A stretch of DNA of 64,000 bases from Thermosynechococcus vestitus BP-1 (lineage in GTDB: Bacteria; Cyanobacteriota; Cyanobacteriia; Thermosynechococcales; Thermosynechococcaceae), in assembly GCF_000011345.1 (NCBI RefSeq), contig NC_004113.1, positions 2,523,501 to 2,587,500 on the forward strand, read 5' to 3'. Numbering within the stretch: position 1 is the first letter of the stretch; each line of letters begins with the position of its first letter. The notes beneath the pieces were generated by a model. It saw nothing but the letters and a program-made list of their open reading frames with translations. It was not told the origin of the DNA and made no database searches. This document shows positions 25,809-35,038 of this stretch, in pieces. A program made the translations under genes and the position numbers.

Positions 25809-26300
25809 ATGGGACGCTGGTTGCGGTCTTTGGTTGACCTTGGCGAACAGCTCGTCATTCTGCTTCAGGACAATCAGCGATTTTTGCACCTTCTCAGCCA
25901 GATTGAGGGGATAGCAACGCGGGTGCTGGCGATCGGGATGCTGCTAGTGGTCATCGTCGCCATTATTGATTTGGGGCGGATTTTGACCGTAGAGCTACTC
26001 TCACCCCCCTTGGGGCAGTTTAGCCTGGAACTGGTGAAAATCTTTGGCCTCTTTCTCAATGTTCTGGTGGCATTGGAAATTCTTGAAAACATCACGGTCT
26101 ACCTGCAAACCCATGTCTCCTCCCAGATTGTTGAGCTGGTGATTGTGACCTCCCTGATTGCCATTGCCCGTAAAATCATCATTCTGGATATTAGCCAACC
26201 AGAAACGGTGGCAAAGCTCCTGGGGCTGGCGATCGCCATCTTGGCCTTGTCTGCCAGTTACTGGATTGTGCGTCGTCTAAACTATCGGCGGCGTCCCTGA
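25809..26300 (+). CDS. PsiE-like integral membrane protein
   Basis: The 163-residue protein has four hydrophobic helices and the pattern of the phosphate-starvation-inducible PsiE family (VVIVAIIDLGRIL, GLFLNVLVALEILENITVYL, IVTSLIAIARKIIILD). The function of PsiE proteins is unknown. It is the third gene of a tight cluster with the kinase and the MBL protein. Its last 24 bases overlap the convergent tyrA gene. Confidence 0.75.
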   Translation: MGRWLRSLVDLGEQLVILLQDNQRFLHLLSQIEGIATRVLAIGMLLVVIVAIIDLGRILTVELLSPPLGQFSLELVKIFGLFLNVLVALEILENITVYLQTHVSSQIVELVIVTSLIAIARKIIILDISQPETVAKLLGLAIAILALSASYWIVRRLNYRRRP

Positions 26301-27140
26301 GGGATAGACCTGCTCACGGTAAGCTTTGGCCTGCTCTAAGGTGATTTGCAGGCGCTCCCAGTCCTCCTGCTCCACTTGGCGAATCAGATCATCAAGGGTG
26401 GCACGGTAGTGGATCAGGCAGTGGCGCAGGGCGGCGCGGTTATATTCCGCCATCATCCGTCCCAACGCTGGGTTACCACCCCCAACGCGGCTGGTATCGC
26501 GAAAGCCGGAGCTCGCCAACTGCTGTGCCAGCGTCCGAATCGGCTCATTGGCTTCCTGGGCATTGGCAAGAATCAGGGCTGCACTCACCAGTACGGGGAG
26601 GTGGGATATCCAAGCAACGGCGCGATCGTGATCCGATGGGGTGGCATAGAGCAGCTTTGCTCCGAGATCATTGACCACGCCAGCCACACAGTCAATGGCA
26701 GCACTTTGGGTGTGCAGGGTTGGGGTGAGAACATAGGGGGCATTCTCAAAGAGATGAGCTTGGGCCGCCTCAATGCCGGATTCTGCGGTACCGGCCATCG
26801 GGTGACCACCGACATAGCGTGGCCAGAGTTTTTCGAGGGCAGGGACGATCTCTCCCTTGACGGATCCCACGTCCGTCAGCACTGTTTCCGGACTGAGCGA
26901 GGGGATGATCTCAAGGGCGACAGGAAGGATGCTGCCGATAGGGGGGCAGAGAAACACCAGATCAAGGGCACGCAAAATTTCCGGCTCCGTGCTACCCCAG
27001 TCAATGGCTCCCCTGGCGATCGCCCGCTCGTAGGTTTCAGGGCGCCGACTCAGTCCCACCACATAGTGCCCCTTGGCCCGCAGATCAATGCCCAGCGACC
27101 CACCAATCAGTCCCAACCCGACAATACCAATGCGCAGCAT
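26277..27140 (-). CDS. tyrA: Prephenate/arogenate dehydrogenase
   Basis: TyrA catalyses the NAD(P)-dependent oxidative decarboxylation leading to tyrosine; cyanobacterial enzymes usually prefer arogenate and NADP. The 287-residue product has the Rossmann motif [10 protein letters not shown] at its N-terminus, [20 protein letters not shown] and a helical C-terminal dimerisation domain. ATG at 27140 is preferred to upstream in-frame codons because [10 protein letters not shown] is the natural N-terminus and AGGGG precedes it. It overlaps the psiE-like gene at its 3' end. Confidence 0.93.
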   Translation of the reverse strand: MLRIGIVGLGLIGGSLGIDLRAKGHYVVGLSRRPETYERAIARGAIDWGSTEPEILRALDLVFLCPPIGSILPVALEIIPSLSPETVLTDVGSVKGEIVPALEKLWPRYVGGHPMAGTAESGIEAAQAHLFENAPYVLTPTLHTQSAAIDCVAGVVNDLGAKLLYATPSDHDRAVAWISHLPVLVSAALILANAQEANEPIRTLAQQLASSGFRDTSRVGGGNPALGRMMAEYNRAALRHCLIHYRATLDDLIRQVEQEDWERLQITLEQAKAYREQVYPSGTPPIV

Positions 27141-27294
27141 CTTGCCCCTAAGTTTGAACACCTTTCCAATTGTGACATTGATTCTTGTTCTGAGGGACAG
27201 TTCCCTCCTATGCACCCTTTGTGCTTTTGCTTCACAGCCAGCGGAGAGAGCTTCGATACAATCAGAAATACATCTGTTGCGCTCTAGGCCACCC

Positions 27295-28422
27295 ATGATG
27301 AAACGCCTTGCCCATTTACTTCAGCAGACCCTCAAATTCTGCCTTGGCCTTACCCTTGTTTGGTCCCTGAACAGCGGTACACCAGTGTGGGCAGCAGCAG
27401 CTCACCATAGTTTTGTCGCAGCTGCAGTGGAGCGGGTTGGCGATGCAGTTGTTCGCATTGATACCGAACGCACAATTGTGCGCACCCCCGATCCCCTCTT
27501 GAGTGATCCCTTCTTTCGCCAATTTTTCCCTGGTTTAGCCTTGCCCCCCCAAGAGGATCGGCTGCGGGGTCAAGGGTCGGGGTTCATCATTGATCCTAGT
27601 GGCATTGTCATGACCAACGCCCATGTGGTGAGTCAAGCAGATACGGTAAACGTGCGCCTCAAGGATGGCCGGGTCTTTGAGGGGGAAGTGCGCGGCGTGG
27701 ATGAGGTGTCTGATCTAGCAATTGTCAAACTCAAAGGGGTCACCGAACCATTGCCCACGGCGCCCCTCGGTGATTCCAGTGAGGTGAAAGTGGGGGATTG
27801 GGCGATCGCCGTCGGCAATCCCCTTGGCCTTGATAACACAGTAACATTGGGAATTATCAGTACACTCCACCGCTCCAGCGCCCAAGTGGGTATCCCCGAT
27901 AAGCGCCTTGACTTTATCCAAACCGATGCAGCCATCAACCCCGGCAATTCTGGGGGGCCTTTACTCAATGAAGCGGGGGAAGTGATTGGCATTAACACCG
28001 CTATTCGTGCCGACGCCATGGGGATTGGCTTCGCCATTCCCATCAACAAAGCCAAAGCCCTGCAAGCCCGCCTGATTCGGGGTGAGAAAATTCAACACGC
28101 CTACATCGGCATTCAAATGACTACCTTCACGCCGGCAATGGCCAAGGAAAACAATGCTAACCCCAACTCACCCGTGATTCTGCCGGAAGTCAATGGTGTT
28201 CTTGTCCTACAGGTGTTGCCCAATACGCCTGCGGCAAAAGCCGGTCTGCGCTGGGGGGATGTGATTACCGCAGTCGATGGGGAACCAATTACCAGTGCCG
28301 ATCAGTTGCAGACCATTGTCGATAGTGCCGCGGTGGGACAAGTTCTCAATCTGACCGTTCAACGGGGCGATCGCGCTCAACGCATTGCGGTGCGGACAGC
28401 AGAGTTGCAGGGAGCGGCTTAG
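27295..28422 (+). CDS. Deg/HtrA-family serine protease with PDZ domain
   Basis: A 375-residue exported protease. The signal peptide is [19 protein letters not shown] with cleavage near VWA. The trypsin-like triad is His in MTNAHVV (about 109), Asp in SDLAIVK (about 139) and Ser in NPGNSGGPL (about 218). One PDZ domain spans about 275-370. It belongs with cyanobacterial HhoA/HhoB/HtrA, which degrade or refold damaged periplasmic and thylakoid-lumen proteins; which paralogue it is cannot be told. The start is one of two adjacent ATGs (27295 or 27298). A PMT gene follows after one base. Confidence 0.93.
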   Translation: MMKRLAHLLQQTLKFCLGLTLVWSLNSGTPVWAAAAHHSFVAAAVERVGDAVVRIDTERTIVRTPDPLLSDPFFRQFFPGLALPPQEDRLRGQGSGFIIDPSGIVMTNAHVVSQADTVNVRLKDGRVFEGEVRGVDEVSDLAIVKLKGVTEPLPTAPLGDSSEVKVGDWAIAVGNPLGLDNTVTLGIISTLHRSSAQVGIPDKRLDFIQTDAAINPGNSGGPLLNEAGEVIGINTAIRADAMGIGFAIPINKAKALQARLIRGEKIQHAYIGIQMTTFTPAMAKENNANPNSPVILPEVNGVLVLQVLPNTPAAKAGLRWGDVITAVDGEPITSADQLQTIVDSAAVGQVLNLTVQRGDRAQRIAVRTAELQGAA

Positions 28423-28423
28423 G

Positions 28424-29686
28424 ATGCCCTTGGGGCTACTGCTGCTGTGGCTCTTTGCCCTTGCCACCCGCTTTTGGGGGCTAAGCCGCTTTCCCACCCT
28501 AGTGTTTGATGAGGTCTATTTTGCCCGCTTTGCCCGCCACTATCTGGCAGGTGTGCCTTTCTTTGATGCCCATCCCCCTCTGGGAAAATACCTGATTGCC
28601 CTAAGCATCTGGCTGGGGGGTGGCTTTCACCCTTGGGGCTATCGCTGGTTGAATGCGCTGATGGGATCACTGATTCCCGTGGCAGTGGCAGTGTTGACCT
28701 ATCTCCTGACCCGGCGATCGCCCGTGGCCCTGTTATCGGGACTCTTCGTTGCCCTCGATGGCCTCTTTTTGGTGGAGTCCCGCTATGCTCTCATCAATAT
28801 CTCCCTTGTGCTGTTTGGTGTGGTGGCACAAATTCTTTGGCTGTGGGGGTTGCGCTACCAGGGAAGGGCGCGATCGCTCTGGCTGATGGCTGCAGGCATT
28901 GCCTTTGGAGCCTGTGCCGCGGTGAAGTGGAGTGGTTTGGGATTCCTGTTGGGAGTGGGGCTTTTCTGGGTTCTCCAGCAGAGGTTGCCGCTGCCCGCTG
29001 AGTGGAAGACGACCTACCAATGGTGGCAGATGTGCCTGCTCCTGCCCTTTATCGCCTTTGTGGTTTATACCCTGCTCTGGCTGCCCCATCTCCAGTTTCA
29101 TCCCCACCAGAGTTTACTTGAGCTGCATCGCCAAATGTTTAACTTTCACCGCAGCGTTGCCAGTACCGCCCATCCCTACTGCTCCCCATGGTGGTCTTGG
29201 CCGCTGTTGCTGCGCCCCATGAGCTACTTTTTTCAGCGAGTCCAAACCCTCAGTGAACCGGTGCCCGTTATTGGACCGCCCCTACCAATGGCGGATACCC
29301 AGTGGATTTATGCCGTCTATGCCCTCTTCAATCCGCCCCTCCTGTGGCTGGGCACCTTAGCTACCCTTGCACTTTTACCCCTTGGGCTGACCACAACCGC
29401 AGGCCGTTTTGTGCTCCTAAACTATGCCGCCAATCTCCTGCCTTGGGCACTGGTCACCCGCTGTATCTTTCTCTATCACTACCTCCCCGCTGCCCTCTAC
29501 AGCTTTATGACCTTGGCCTTGGTCTGGGAAGCCAGCCACGCTTGGGGAGACAGGGCACGCTGGGCACGCATTGCCGTCCTAGGGGTAGTTGTCGGGGGCT
29601 TCCTTTACTGGCTCCCCCTGTATTTAGGACTGCCCTTGACGCCCCAAGGCTTCTTTAGGCGGATGTGGTTACCCTCTTGGATTTAG
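28424..29686 (+). CDS. PMT-family (GT39) dolichyl-phosphate-mannose-type mannosyltransferase
   Basis: A 420-residue polytopic membrane protein with about 9-10 hydrophobic helices. The conserved N-terminal PMT motif FDEVYFARFARHYLAG carries the catalytic Asp-Glu, and HPPLGK follows. The C-terminal part has LLPWALVTRCIFLYHYLPA, typical of PMT proteins. It would O-mannosylate exported proteins using a polyprenyl-phosphate sugar. ATG at 28424 directly follows the protease stop, so the two are probably co-transcribed. The convergent CheY-like gene ends only 2 bases away. Confidence 0.9.
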   Translation: MPLGLLLLWLFALATRFWGLSRFPTLVFDEVYFARFARHYLAGVPFFDAHPPLGKYLIALSIWLGGGFHPWGYRWLNALMGSLIPVAVAVLTYLLTRRSPVALLSGLFVALDGLFLVESRYALINISLVLFGVVAQILWLWGLRYQGRARSLWLMAAGIAFGACAAVKWSGLGFLLGVGLFWVLQQRLPLPAEWKTTYQWWQMCLLLPFIAFVVYTLLWLPHLQFHPHQSLLELHRQMFNFHRSVASTAHPYCSPWWSWPLLLRPMSYFFQRVQTLSEPVPVIGPPLPMADTQWIYAVYALFNPPLLWLGTLATLALLPLGLTTTAGRFVLLNYAANLLPWALVTRCIFLYHYLPAALYSFMTLALVWEASHAWGDRARWARIAVLGVVVGGFLYWLPLYLGLPLTPQGFFRRMWLPSWI

Positions 29687-29688
29687 GG

Positions 29689-30051
29689 CTATCCCAAGAG
29701 CTGTTTGACACTGGCAACGAGTTCTGCAGGATCAAAGGGCTTAGTGATGTAGGCATCCACCCCCTGTTTTTTGCCCCAGTGAATATCAAATTCTTCACTT
29801 TTAGTTGTGCACATAATCACTGGCACCTTTTGGGAAACCGCTTCCCCCTTAATCCAGCGGCAGAGTTCATAACCATTCATGCGCGGCATCACGACGTCTA
29901 GAATCACCAGGTCAGGGCATTGGGCTTTGATTTTTTCCTGAGCTTCGATGCCATCTTCGGCCTCAACAACGTCGTAGCCTTGCTCTTTCATGAGTTCAAC
30001 AATCATTGCCCGCAGAGTGGGACTGTCATCAACAACCATAATTGTGGCCAT
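29689..30051 (-). CDS. CheY/PilH-like single-domain response regulator
   Basis: A 120-residue stand-alone receiver domain with every phosphorylation residue: VVDDSP, Asp in VILDVVMPRMNGYELC, Thr in MCTTKSE and Lys in ITKPFDP. Such PilH/CheY-like proteins in cyanobacteria act in type IV pilus phototaxis or other relays. The context does not settle the partner: it follows cbiO by 122 bases on the same strand, with no chemotaxis genes nearby. Confidence 0.9.
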   Translation of the reverse strand: MATIMVVDDSPTLRAMIVELMKEQGYDVVEAEDGIEAQEKIKAQCPDLVILDVVMPRMNGYELCRWIKGEAVSQKVPVIMCTTKSEEFDIHWGKKQGVDAYITKPFDPAELVASVKQLLG

Positions 30052-30173
30052 AGGGGTTTTGTCTGATGCCGCAAACAATACGCTGACTATTATGCACTGG
30101 AACAGCCAATAATGCTGCCTAGGCTCTAGGTTACCACTTTGATTGCAAGCCCAAGCATTGTCAGGGCAATTCT

Positions 30174-31028
30174 TCAGCACTCGTCGCCGAGATGCCGAAA
30201 GCGTTCCCCCAGTTCTCGGCTAAACTCTGTCACGGTACGGGGGAAGGGACGGTGTTGTCGCCAGGCGGGGGGCAGTTGTTGCCAGAGACCAAGGAGGGTG
30301 GGGGTTCCCAATTCAGGGGCAAAGGTCGGCCACTGCCCAAAGACATGGGAAGCGCGATCGCTGACGCTGACCTGACCATTGACGAGAATCATAATCCAAT
30401 CCGCCCAACCATAGGCAAAATCGAGATCATGGGTGGCAATCACAATGGTTGTCCCCTGTTGGTGAATTTTCTCTAGGAGTTCTCGCAATTGCTGCCGCTG
30501 CTGATAGTCGAGATAGGTGGTGGGTTCATCAAGCAGTAATAGGGTTGGTGCCAAGGCCATCACCCCAGCCAGGGCCACCCGTCGTTTTTGGCCCAAGCTC
30601 AAATGATGGAGAGGCCGATCAGCAAGAGCAACTAAATCAAACTCCTGCAGGGTTTGATGGAGGCGAGCTGCCACTTCTGGGGGGCTCAGACCCAAATTGC
30701 ACAGCCCATAGGAGATGTCCTCGGCCACAGTTGCCGCCACCAACTGCTGTTCTGGATCTTGAAAGGCCAAGCCAATCCGTTGCCGCCATTGCCGCAGTCT
30801 CTGGGGTTGATGAACCAGGCGTTGCCCCTGGCAGTAAATTTCACCGCGATCGCGCCGATAGAGGGCAGCAGCCAAATAAAAGAGGGTGGATTTCCCTGAG
30901 CCATTCAGGCCCAAGAGGGCAACTTTCCGTCCTGCCTCTAGGGTAAAGGAGCAGTCCCGCAGAACCGGTTCAGGGGTATTGGGATAGCGAAACCCAACCT
31001 GATGAAATTCCAATAGGGGGACAGACAT
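30174..31028 (-). CDS. cbiO: Cobalt/nickel ECF transporter ATPase CbiO
   Basis: The ATP-binding subunit of an energy-coupling-factor metal importer. The 284-residue protein has Walker A GLNGSGKST, Q-loop LAFQDPEQQ, signature HLSLGQKRRVALAG, Walker B LLLLDEPTTYLD and the H-loop His in IVIATHDLDFAYGWAD. The DPEQQ wording is typical of ECF ATPases. It is the last gene of a compact cbiM-N-Q-O set. Confidence 0.94.
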   Translation of the reverse strand: MSVPLLEFHQVGFRYPNTPEPVLRDCSFTLEAGRKVALLGLNGSGKSTLFYLAAALYRRDRGEIYCQGQRLVHQPQRLRQWRQRIGLAFQDPEQQLVAATVAEDISYGLCNLGLSPPEVAARLHQTLQEFDLVALADRPLHHLSLGQKRRVALAGVMALAPTLLLLDEPTTYLDYQQRQQLRELLEKIHQQGTTIVIATHDLDFAYGWADWIMILVNGQVSVSDRASHVFGQWPTFAPELGTPTLLGLWQQLPPAWRQHRPFPRTVTEFSRELGERFRHLGDEC

Positions 31029-31029
31029 C

Positions 31030-31821
31030 TTAGGCCATCAGGGTGTTTAGCAGGAGCAGGGCACTGCCACCAATGAGGACTTCGAGGCCATACCGTTGGG
31101 AATAGGTATAGGTGCAGGGGCGCAACACTCGAAACTGCCCTTGAAAGCCCCGACTGACCAGAGCCAGCTGAATGGCTTGATAGCGATGCAGCGATTGCTG
31201 CAGAAGCTGAGCGGCTAAGAGACCGACACTGAATAGCCAGCGCGATCGCTGTTGATAGCCTCCCCGTGCCCGCTGTGCCAATTGAAGCGTGAAGGCGGTT
31301 TCGAGGAGGGTGAAGATATAGCGGTACATCAGCATCAAGACATCAAGGACGAAAGTGGGAACGCCCCAGCGCTCAGCCACGACCAACAGTTCTGGAAAGG
31401 GAGTCGTCAATAAAATCAATAGTAAACAGGTGCTGGCAACCATTGTCCGCAGTCCTACCGTTAAGCCTTGATGCAATTTCTCGGCACTGACAAAAAGCGA
31501 CCAGCCCATTAGGGAAATGTCACTCAGAACCCCTTGCCCCGAAGCCCTTAAAGCCTCCGTCGGGATGATTTGCACCACTAACCCCGGCAAACTCACTAGC
31601 CAGAACACAGCCACTGTAGCTAAGAGGGTACAATAAACCCGCCACGGAATCCGGGCATAGCCAAGAATCCAAAGGCTGAGCCATAGCCAAAGCAAGCCCT
31701 GGATCAGGGGGCGAGCAAAAAACGTAAATAACAGGCTGGCGATCGCAAAAATCAGCTTTTGTTCGGGGTGTAGATGCCGCAGACCATTGGTGTAGGCATA
31801 GGTATCGAGGTGATGGTGCAT
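31030..31821 (-). CDS. cbiQ: Cobalt/nickel ECF transporter membrane component CbiQ
   Basis: The 263-residue T-component couples CbiO to the metal-binding CbiMN core. Five to six hydrophobic segments are visible, with the two Arg-Gly coupling motifs expected in CbiQ: ARGGYQQR and SRGFQGQFR. It begins directly at the end of cbiN and is separated from cbiO by one base, so translation is probably coupled. Confidence 0.93.
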   Translation of the reverse strand: MHHHLDTYAYTNGLRHLHPEQKLIFAIASLLFTFFARPLIQGLLWLWLSLWILGYARIPWRVYCTLLATVAVFWLVSLPGLVVQIIPTEALRASGQGVLSDISLMGWSLFVSAEKLHQGLTVGLRTMVASTCLLLILLTTPFPELLVVAERWGVPTFVLDVLMLMYRYIFTLLETAFTLQLAQRARGGYQQRSRWLFSVGLLAAQLLQQSLHRYQAIQLALVSRGFQGQFRVLRPCTYTYSQRYGLEVLIGGSALLLLNTLMA

Positions 31822-32124
31822 TCACGCCCTAGGATCCTTAGAATGACGAGGGGTTGCCGAACGGGCGTGGTACTGACCAGCAATAAAGCCGATGACCCCC
31901 GCCCCTAGGGCTGCTTGTACTGCAAATAAGAGCGATTCCACTTCACTACTGGGTGGCTCAAAAAGGGGTTTTGCCCACGGCTGAAAGTCTGGCGCCACCT
32001 CCTGAATCAAGTCCTGCGCTTGGGCGTCGGCACCTTCAAAATTTCCCTTGACGAAAAGTAAAGGAAAGATGGCCAGGACAACGGTTCCTGCTCCTAGTAG
32101 AAGTGCCGCTATTTTTTTATTCAT
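31822..32124 (-). CDS. cbiN: Cobalt/nickel transporter accessory protein CbiN
   Basis: A 100-residue protein with two transmembrane helices flanking a periplasmic loop, as in CbiN: KIAALLLGAGTVVLAIFPLL at the N-terminus and VQAALGAGVIGFIAGQYHAR near the C-terminus. The loop FEGADAQAQDLIQEVAPDF is the family's conserved core. CbiN helps load metal onto CbiM. ATG at 32124 is preferred to a start five codons earlier. It lies between cbiM and cbiQ. Confidence 0.9.
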   Translation of the reverse strand: MNKKIAALLLGAGTVVLAIFPLLFVKGNFEGADAQAQDLIQEVAPDFQPWAKPLFEPPSSEVESLLFAVQAALGAGVIGFIAGQYHARSATPRHSKDPRA

Positions 32125-32228
32125 CAAAAACCTCCACAATCTTTCCCCTGCACCGCCTCGAGGGGCTGTTTTTAAGTCAAATGTAATGTCCCAAAAATGA
32201 CCCTACCTCCAGCAGCCGGTAGAGTCTT

Positions 32229-33014
32229 CTAGGGCAACTCTTCCTGAGGCAAGAGTCTTAAGGCCTGCAGTTCTGCAACGCAGTAGGTCGTCAACCAGTT
32301 CCACACCAAGACCGTCAGCAGCCCTTCACTGATGGCGAGGGGAATCTGTGTGACTGCAAAGAGGGTGCCAAATTTGGCAAAGGAAGTGGCCAGGCCACCC
32401 ACGCTGTCGGGAAAGGCCAAGGCCAATTGCAAAGAGGTCAAGGTGTAAGTACCCACATTGCTGATGAAGCTAGCGGCAAACAGAGCGATCGCCGGCTTCA
32501 CTCTCAAACGAGACACACCGCAGTAGGTGAGCCAAGCCAACCACGGTCCTACGACCGCCATTGAGAAGGCGTTGGCTCCCAGTGTCGTCAATCCGCCATG
32601 GGCAATGAGGAGGCTCTGAAAGAGCAACACCAGTGTCCCCAATACTGCCATTAAGGGGGGCCGAAAAAGAATAGCCCCCAGGGCAATCCCAATAGGATGG
32701 GAACAGCTGCCTGTAACCGAGGGAATCTTCAAAGAAGAAACAACAAAGGCATAGGCGCCTGCCAAGGCAACCAGTAGGACGGATTCGGAGTGTTGTTTGA
32801 TCTGTTGTTGCAATGACCACAGTCCCCATGCCAAAAAGGGGAGAAAGGCCAGCCACCAACCCACGGCCCAACCCAGGGGCAAAAAGCCCTCGCTGATGTG
32901 CATGGCCAAGGCGGGGTTAGGACTTGCTACCACGAGAGATGTGGTCAGAAGGGCGATCGCCCCCAGGGAAGCATATCGCTTTGCTTGAGTAGGTTTGACC
33001 ATATGACTAAACAT
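32229..33014 (-). CDS. cbiM: Cobalt/nickel transporter substrate-binding subunit CbiM
   Basis: The S-component that binds the metal. After an N-terminal signal sequence (about 33 residues, ending NPALA) the mature protein begins MHISEGFLP; the N-terminal Met-His is the metal-binding site of CbiM/NikM. About seven hydrophobic helices and SCSHPIGIALGAILF follow. ATG at 33014 has AGGAG eight bases upstream. No recognisable cobalamin riboswitch lies in the upstream 230 bases. Whether cobalt or nickel is carried cannot be told from sequence alone. Confidence 0.92.
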   Translation of the reverse strand: MFSHMVKPTQAKRYASLGAIALLTTSLVVASPNPALAMHISEGFLPLGWAVGWWLAFLPFLAWGLWSLQQQIKQHSESVLLVALAGAYAFVVSSLKIPSVTGSCSHPIGIALGAILFRPPLMAVLGTLVLLFQSLLIAHGGLTTLGANAFSMAVVGPWLAWLTYCGVSRLRVKPAIALFAASFISNVGTYTLTSLQLALAFPDSVGGLATSFAKFGTLFAVTQIPLAISEGLLTVLVWNWLTTYCVAELQALRLLPQEELP

Positions 33015-33245
33015 CGCCTCCACTCCTGGTAGCGCCCATTTTAGGGGTCAACGGGTTGCCTGACTATGCCTAGTGGGGGCTTCAACAGATATTGGAAACG
33101 GCCATCCGTGCTTAAGAATTCACTGGTAGGAAGATCTCCAAGCTGAAATTTGCATAAATTTTGATCTGGTCGATACAACAGAATGAAGTTTAATATCATT
33201 ATTTAGTCGTAGGTCCTTTTGTTATGTTCCCAAGGGGGAGTTATC

Positions 33246-33551
33246 ATGAGTGAGTTGACTGCCTTTGGTCATTCCTTGAGTAGTGGCTATGAAGTGGTGG
33301 TGATCAAGCCGCAGTCCCTCAGTGATACCACCCTAATTGTGCAAGCGCTGCGGGCAGACAAGGCCGTCATTTTGAACCTAGAGCACCTTGATGTGGCTGA
33401 GGCACAGCGCATTTCTGATTTCGCCGCTGGTAGCACCTATGCCATCAATGGCCATCAATCGCGCCTTGGGGACGGCGTCTTTCTCTTTACTCCCAACGTG
33501 ATTAATATCCAAGAGCGCACAGCAGTACCGACACCGGCTGGCCTGGTCTAA
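33246..33551 (+). CDS. Short SepF-domain protein
   Basis: The 101 residues are essentially a bare SepF core: VVVIKPQSLSDTTLIVQALR, AVILNLEHLDVAEAQRISDF, GSTYAINGHQSRLGDGVFLF and TPNVINI. Full-length SepF anchors FtsZ to the membrane through an N-terminal amphipathic helix and linker, and cyanobacterial SepF is usually nearly twice this length. Here the domain begins after only about 12 residues. GGGGGAG precedes the ATG. It could be a SepF paralogue or a trimmed SepF. A hypothetical gene follows after 12 bases. Confidence 0.85.
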   Translation: MSELTAFGHSLSSGYEVVVIKPQSLSDTTLIVQALRADKAVILNLEHLDVAEAQRISDFAAGSTYAINGHQSRLGDGVFLFTPNVINIQERTAVPTPAGLV

Positions 33552-33563
33552 GCAAAGCCATTG

Positions 33564-33950
33564 ATGAACCCTGAGGATCTGCTCACCGTCAGTGAGTGCC
33601 AAGAGATTGATCAACTGCTTTTGCCAGCGGCAGATCGCTTTGCGATTCGAGTAGCGGTGTATGCCCAGCGTTACCTGCGTACCAAGATTGAGGGGCAGCC
33701 CCTCGAAGACCTGACAGAAACCCAAGTTTATGAACTGGTTGCTGCCGATCCCCGGTTGCAAGCGGAGGAAGCCCGCCAAGGGGGATTTATAACGTGGTAT
33801 GGCCAAATCCTCATCAGCGCCCTCAAGCAACTACGGCAAATGGCTGAAAGGGAGGGGGTGCCTATTGCCGAGCTAACCATTCCCCAGATTAGTCGCTGGT
33901 TTGAGCAGCAGTGTCAGACACGCTTGCGATCGTCCCCGCCGTTACCTTAA
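33564..33950 (+). CDS. Conserved hypothetical protein (128 aa)
   Basis: A soluble, helical, acidic protein beginning MNPEDLLTVSECQEIDQLLL, with no membrane segment or recognised catalytic motif. WYGQILISALKQLRQMAEREG is a strong amphipathic helix. Family unknown. It starts 12 bases after the short sepF and may share its transcript, hinting at a linked role. Its last 62 bases overlap the convergent recF gene. Confidence 0.75.
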   Translation: MNPEDLLTVSECQEIDQLLLPAADRFAIRVAVYAQRYLRTKIEGQPLEDLTETQVYELVAADPRLQAEEARQGGFITWYGQILISALKQLRQMAEREGVPIAELTIPQISRWFEQQCQTRLRSSPPLP

Positions 33951-35028
33951 GAATTTGCGCCTGCTGGCGCCAAGGGGCGGCAAAGGGGGCAAGGTGGGTG
34001 GTGGTCATCAGGGTTTGGTAGCGATCGCCCATCACCTCCAGCAAAATTCCCTGTCGCTGCAAATCCAATTCTGCGAGGACGTCGTCCAACAACAAAAGGG
34101 GGGTGTCGCCAACCACGCTTTCCACAAGAGCTAGTTCCGCTAGTTTCAACGCCAATACCAGCGTCCGCTGCTGCCCTTGGGAAGCAAATTGACGGGCACT
34201 TTGAGCATTAAGACAAAAGCCAACATCATCACGGTGCGGCCCCACCAGGCTAGTTTTTTGGAGAAATTCAATGGCGCGGCGAGTCGCCAAGGCCTCACTA
34301 AAGGCTGCCACAATGGCCTCAGAGGTGCCATCCCCAAGGGGCACATGGCTCTCATAACTCAAGGTCAGGGTCTCGCGATCGCCACTCAAGACTCGATGCC
34401 AATCCTGTGCCAAGGGAGCCAAGCGTTCAATGAGGCGCTGTCGTCGGCGGATGATGCGGGTGCCATTGATGACCAATTGCTGATTCCATGCTTGCCAGAG
34501 GGCCTCATCCCATCCTTGGCTGCCTGCCTGTTTGAGGAGCGCATTCCGTTGGCGCAGGGCTTTTTGGTAGGTTTGCAGGAGTTGACTATAGAGGGGTTCC
34601 AACTGCAGCAAAATCCGATCCAACCAGTTGCGGCGAATAGCTGGGGTGCCCCGCACCAGTTCCAAATCCAAGCAGGAAAATTCCACCGCATTGAGTTGAC
34701 CGAGAAAGTCCGCAGTGCGCTTGACCGTACAGCCATTGACCCGTAGGACACGGCCTGAGGAGGGTCGCAAACTCACCGCCAGATCAAGGGGAACACCTTG
34801 GCGCTCAAGGGTGGCTTCAATTTGGGCACTCTCGTGTCCCTGCTGAATCAGGTCGCGATCGCGATGGGTACGATGGGATTGCAATGTGGCCAGCCACTCC
34901 ACAGCCTCCAGCAAATTGGATTTGCCTTGGGCATTGTCGCCGACGAGAATGGTTTTTGGCGCAGCAAACGTCACAGATTGCTCGCTGTAGTTGCGGAAGT
35001 GGCGCAGATGGAGAGATTTGAGAAACAC
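33889..35028 (-). CDS. recF: DNA repair and recombination protein RecF
   Basis: RecF is the SMC-like ATPase that loads RecA at gaps with RecOR. The 379-residue protein has Walker A GDNAQGKSN, VGPHRDDVGF, the ABC-type signature region FASQGQQRTLVLALKLAEL and Walker B LLLLDDVLAELD. The start is GTG at 35028 (FLKSLHLRHFRNY follows). The DUF427 gene ends 10 bases upstream, and its own 3' end overlaps a convergent hypothetical gene. Confidence 0.95.
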   Translation of the reverse strand: MFLKSLHLRHFRNYSEQSVTFAAPKTILVGDNAQGKSNLLEAVEWLATLQSHRTHRDRDLIQQGHESAQIEATLERQGVPLDLAVSLRPSSGRVLRVNGCTVKRTADFLGQLNAVEFSCLDLELVRGTPAIRRNWLDRILLQLEPLYSQLLQTYQKALRQRNALLKQAGSQGWDEALWQAWNQQLVINGTRIIRRRQRLIERLAPLAQDWHRVLSGDRETLTLSYESHVPLGDGTSEAIVAAFSEALATRRAIEFLQKTSLVGPHRDDVGFCLNAQSARQFASQGQQRTLVLALKLAELALVESVVGDTPLLLLDDVLAELDLQRQGILLEVMGDRYQTLMTTTHLAPFAAPWRQQAQILKVTAGTIASVSDTAAQTSD

Positions 35029-35038
35029 TCAGCAGCCC

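Noticed and set aside
26346-27287. 313-codon plus-strand frame opposite tyrA
   Set aside because: Antisense shadow of tyrA and its upstream region; no recognisable family.
33024-33245. Cobalamin riboswitch upstream of cbiM
   Set aside because: The region was read on the minus strand and no conserved riboswitch core was recognised. A model-based search was not possible.
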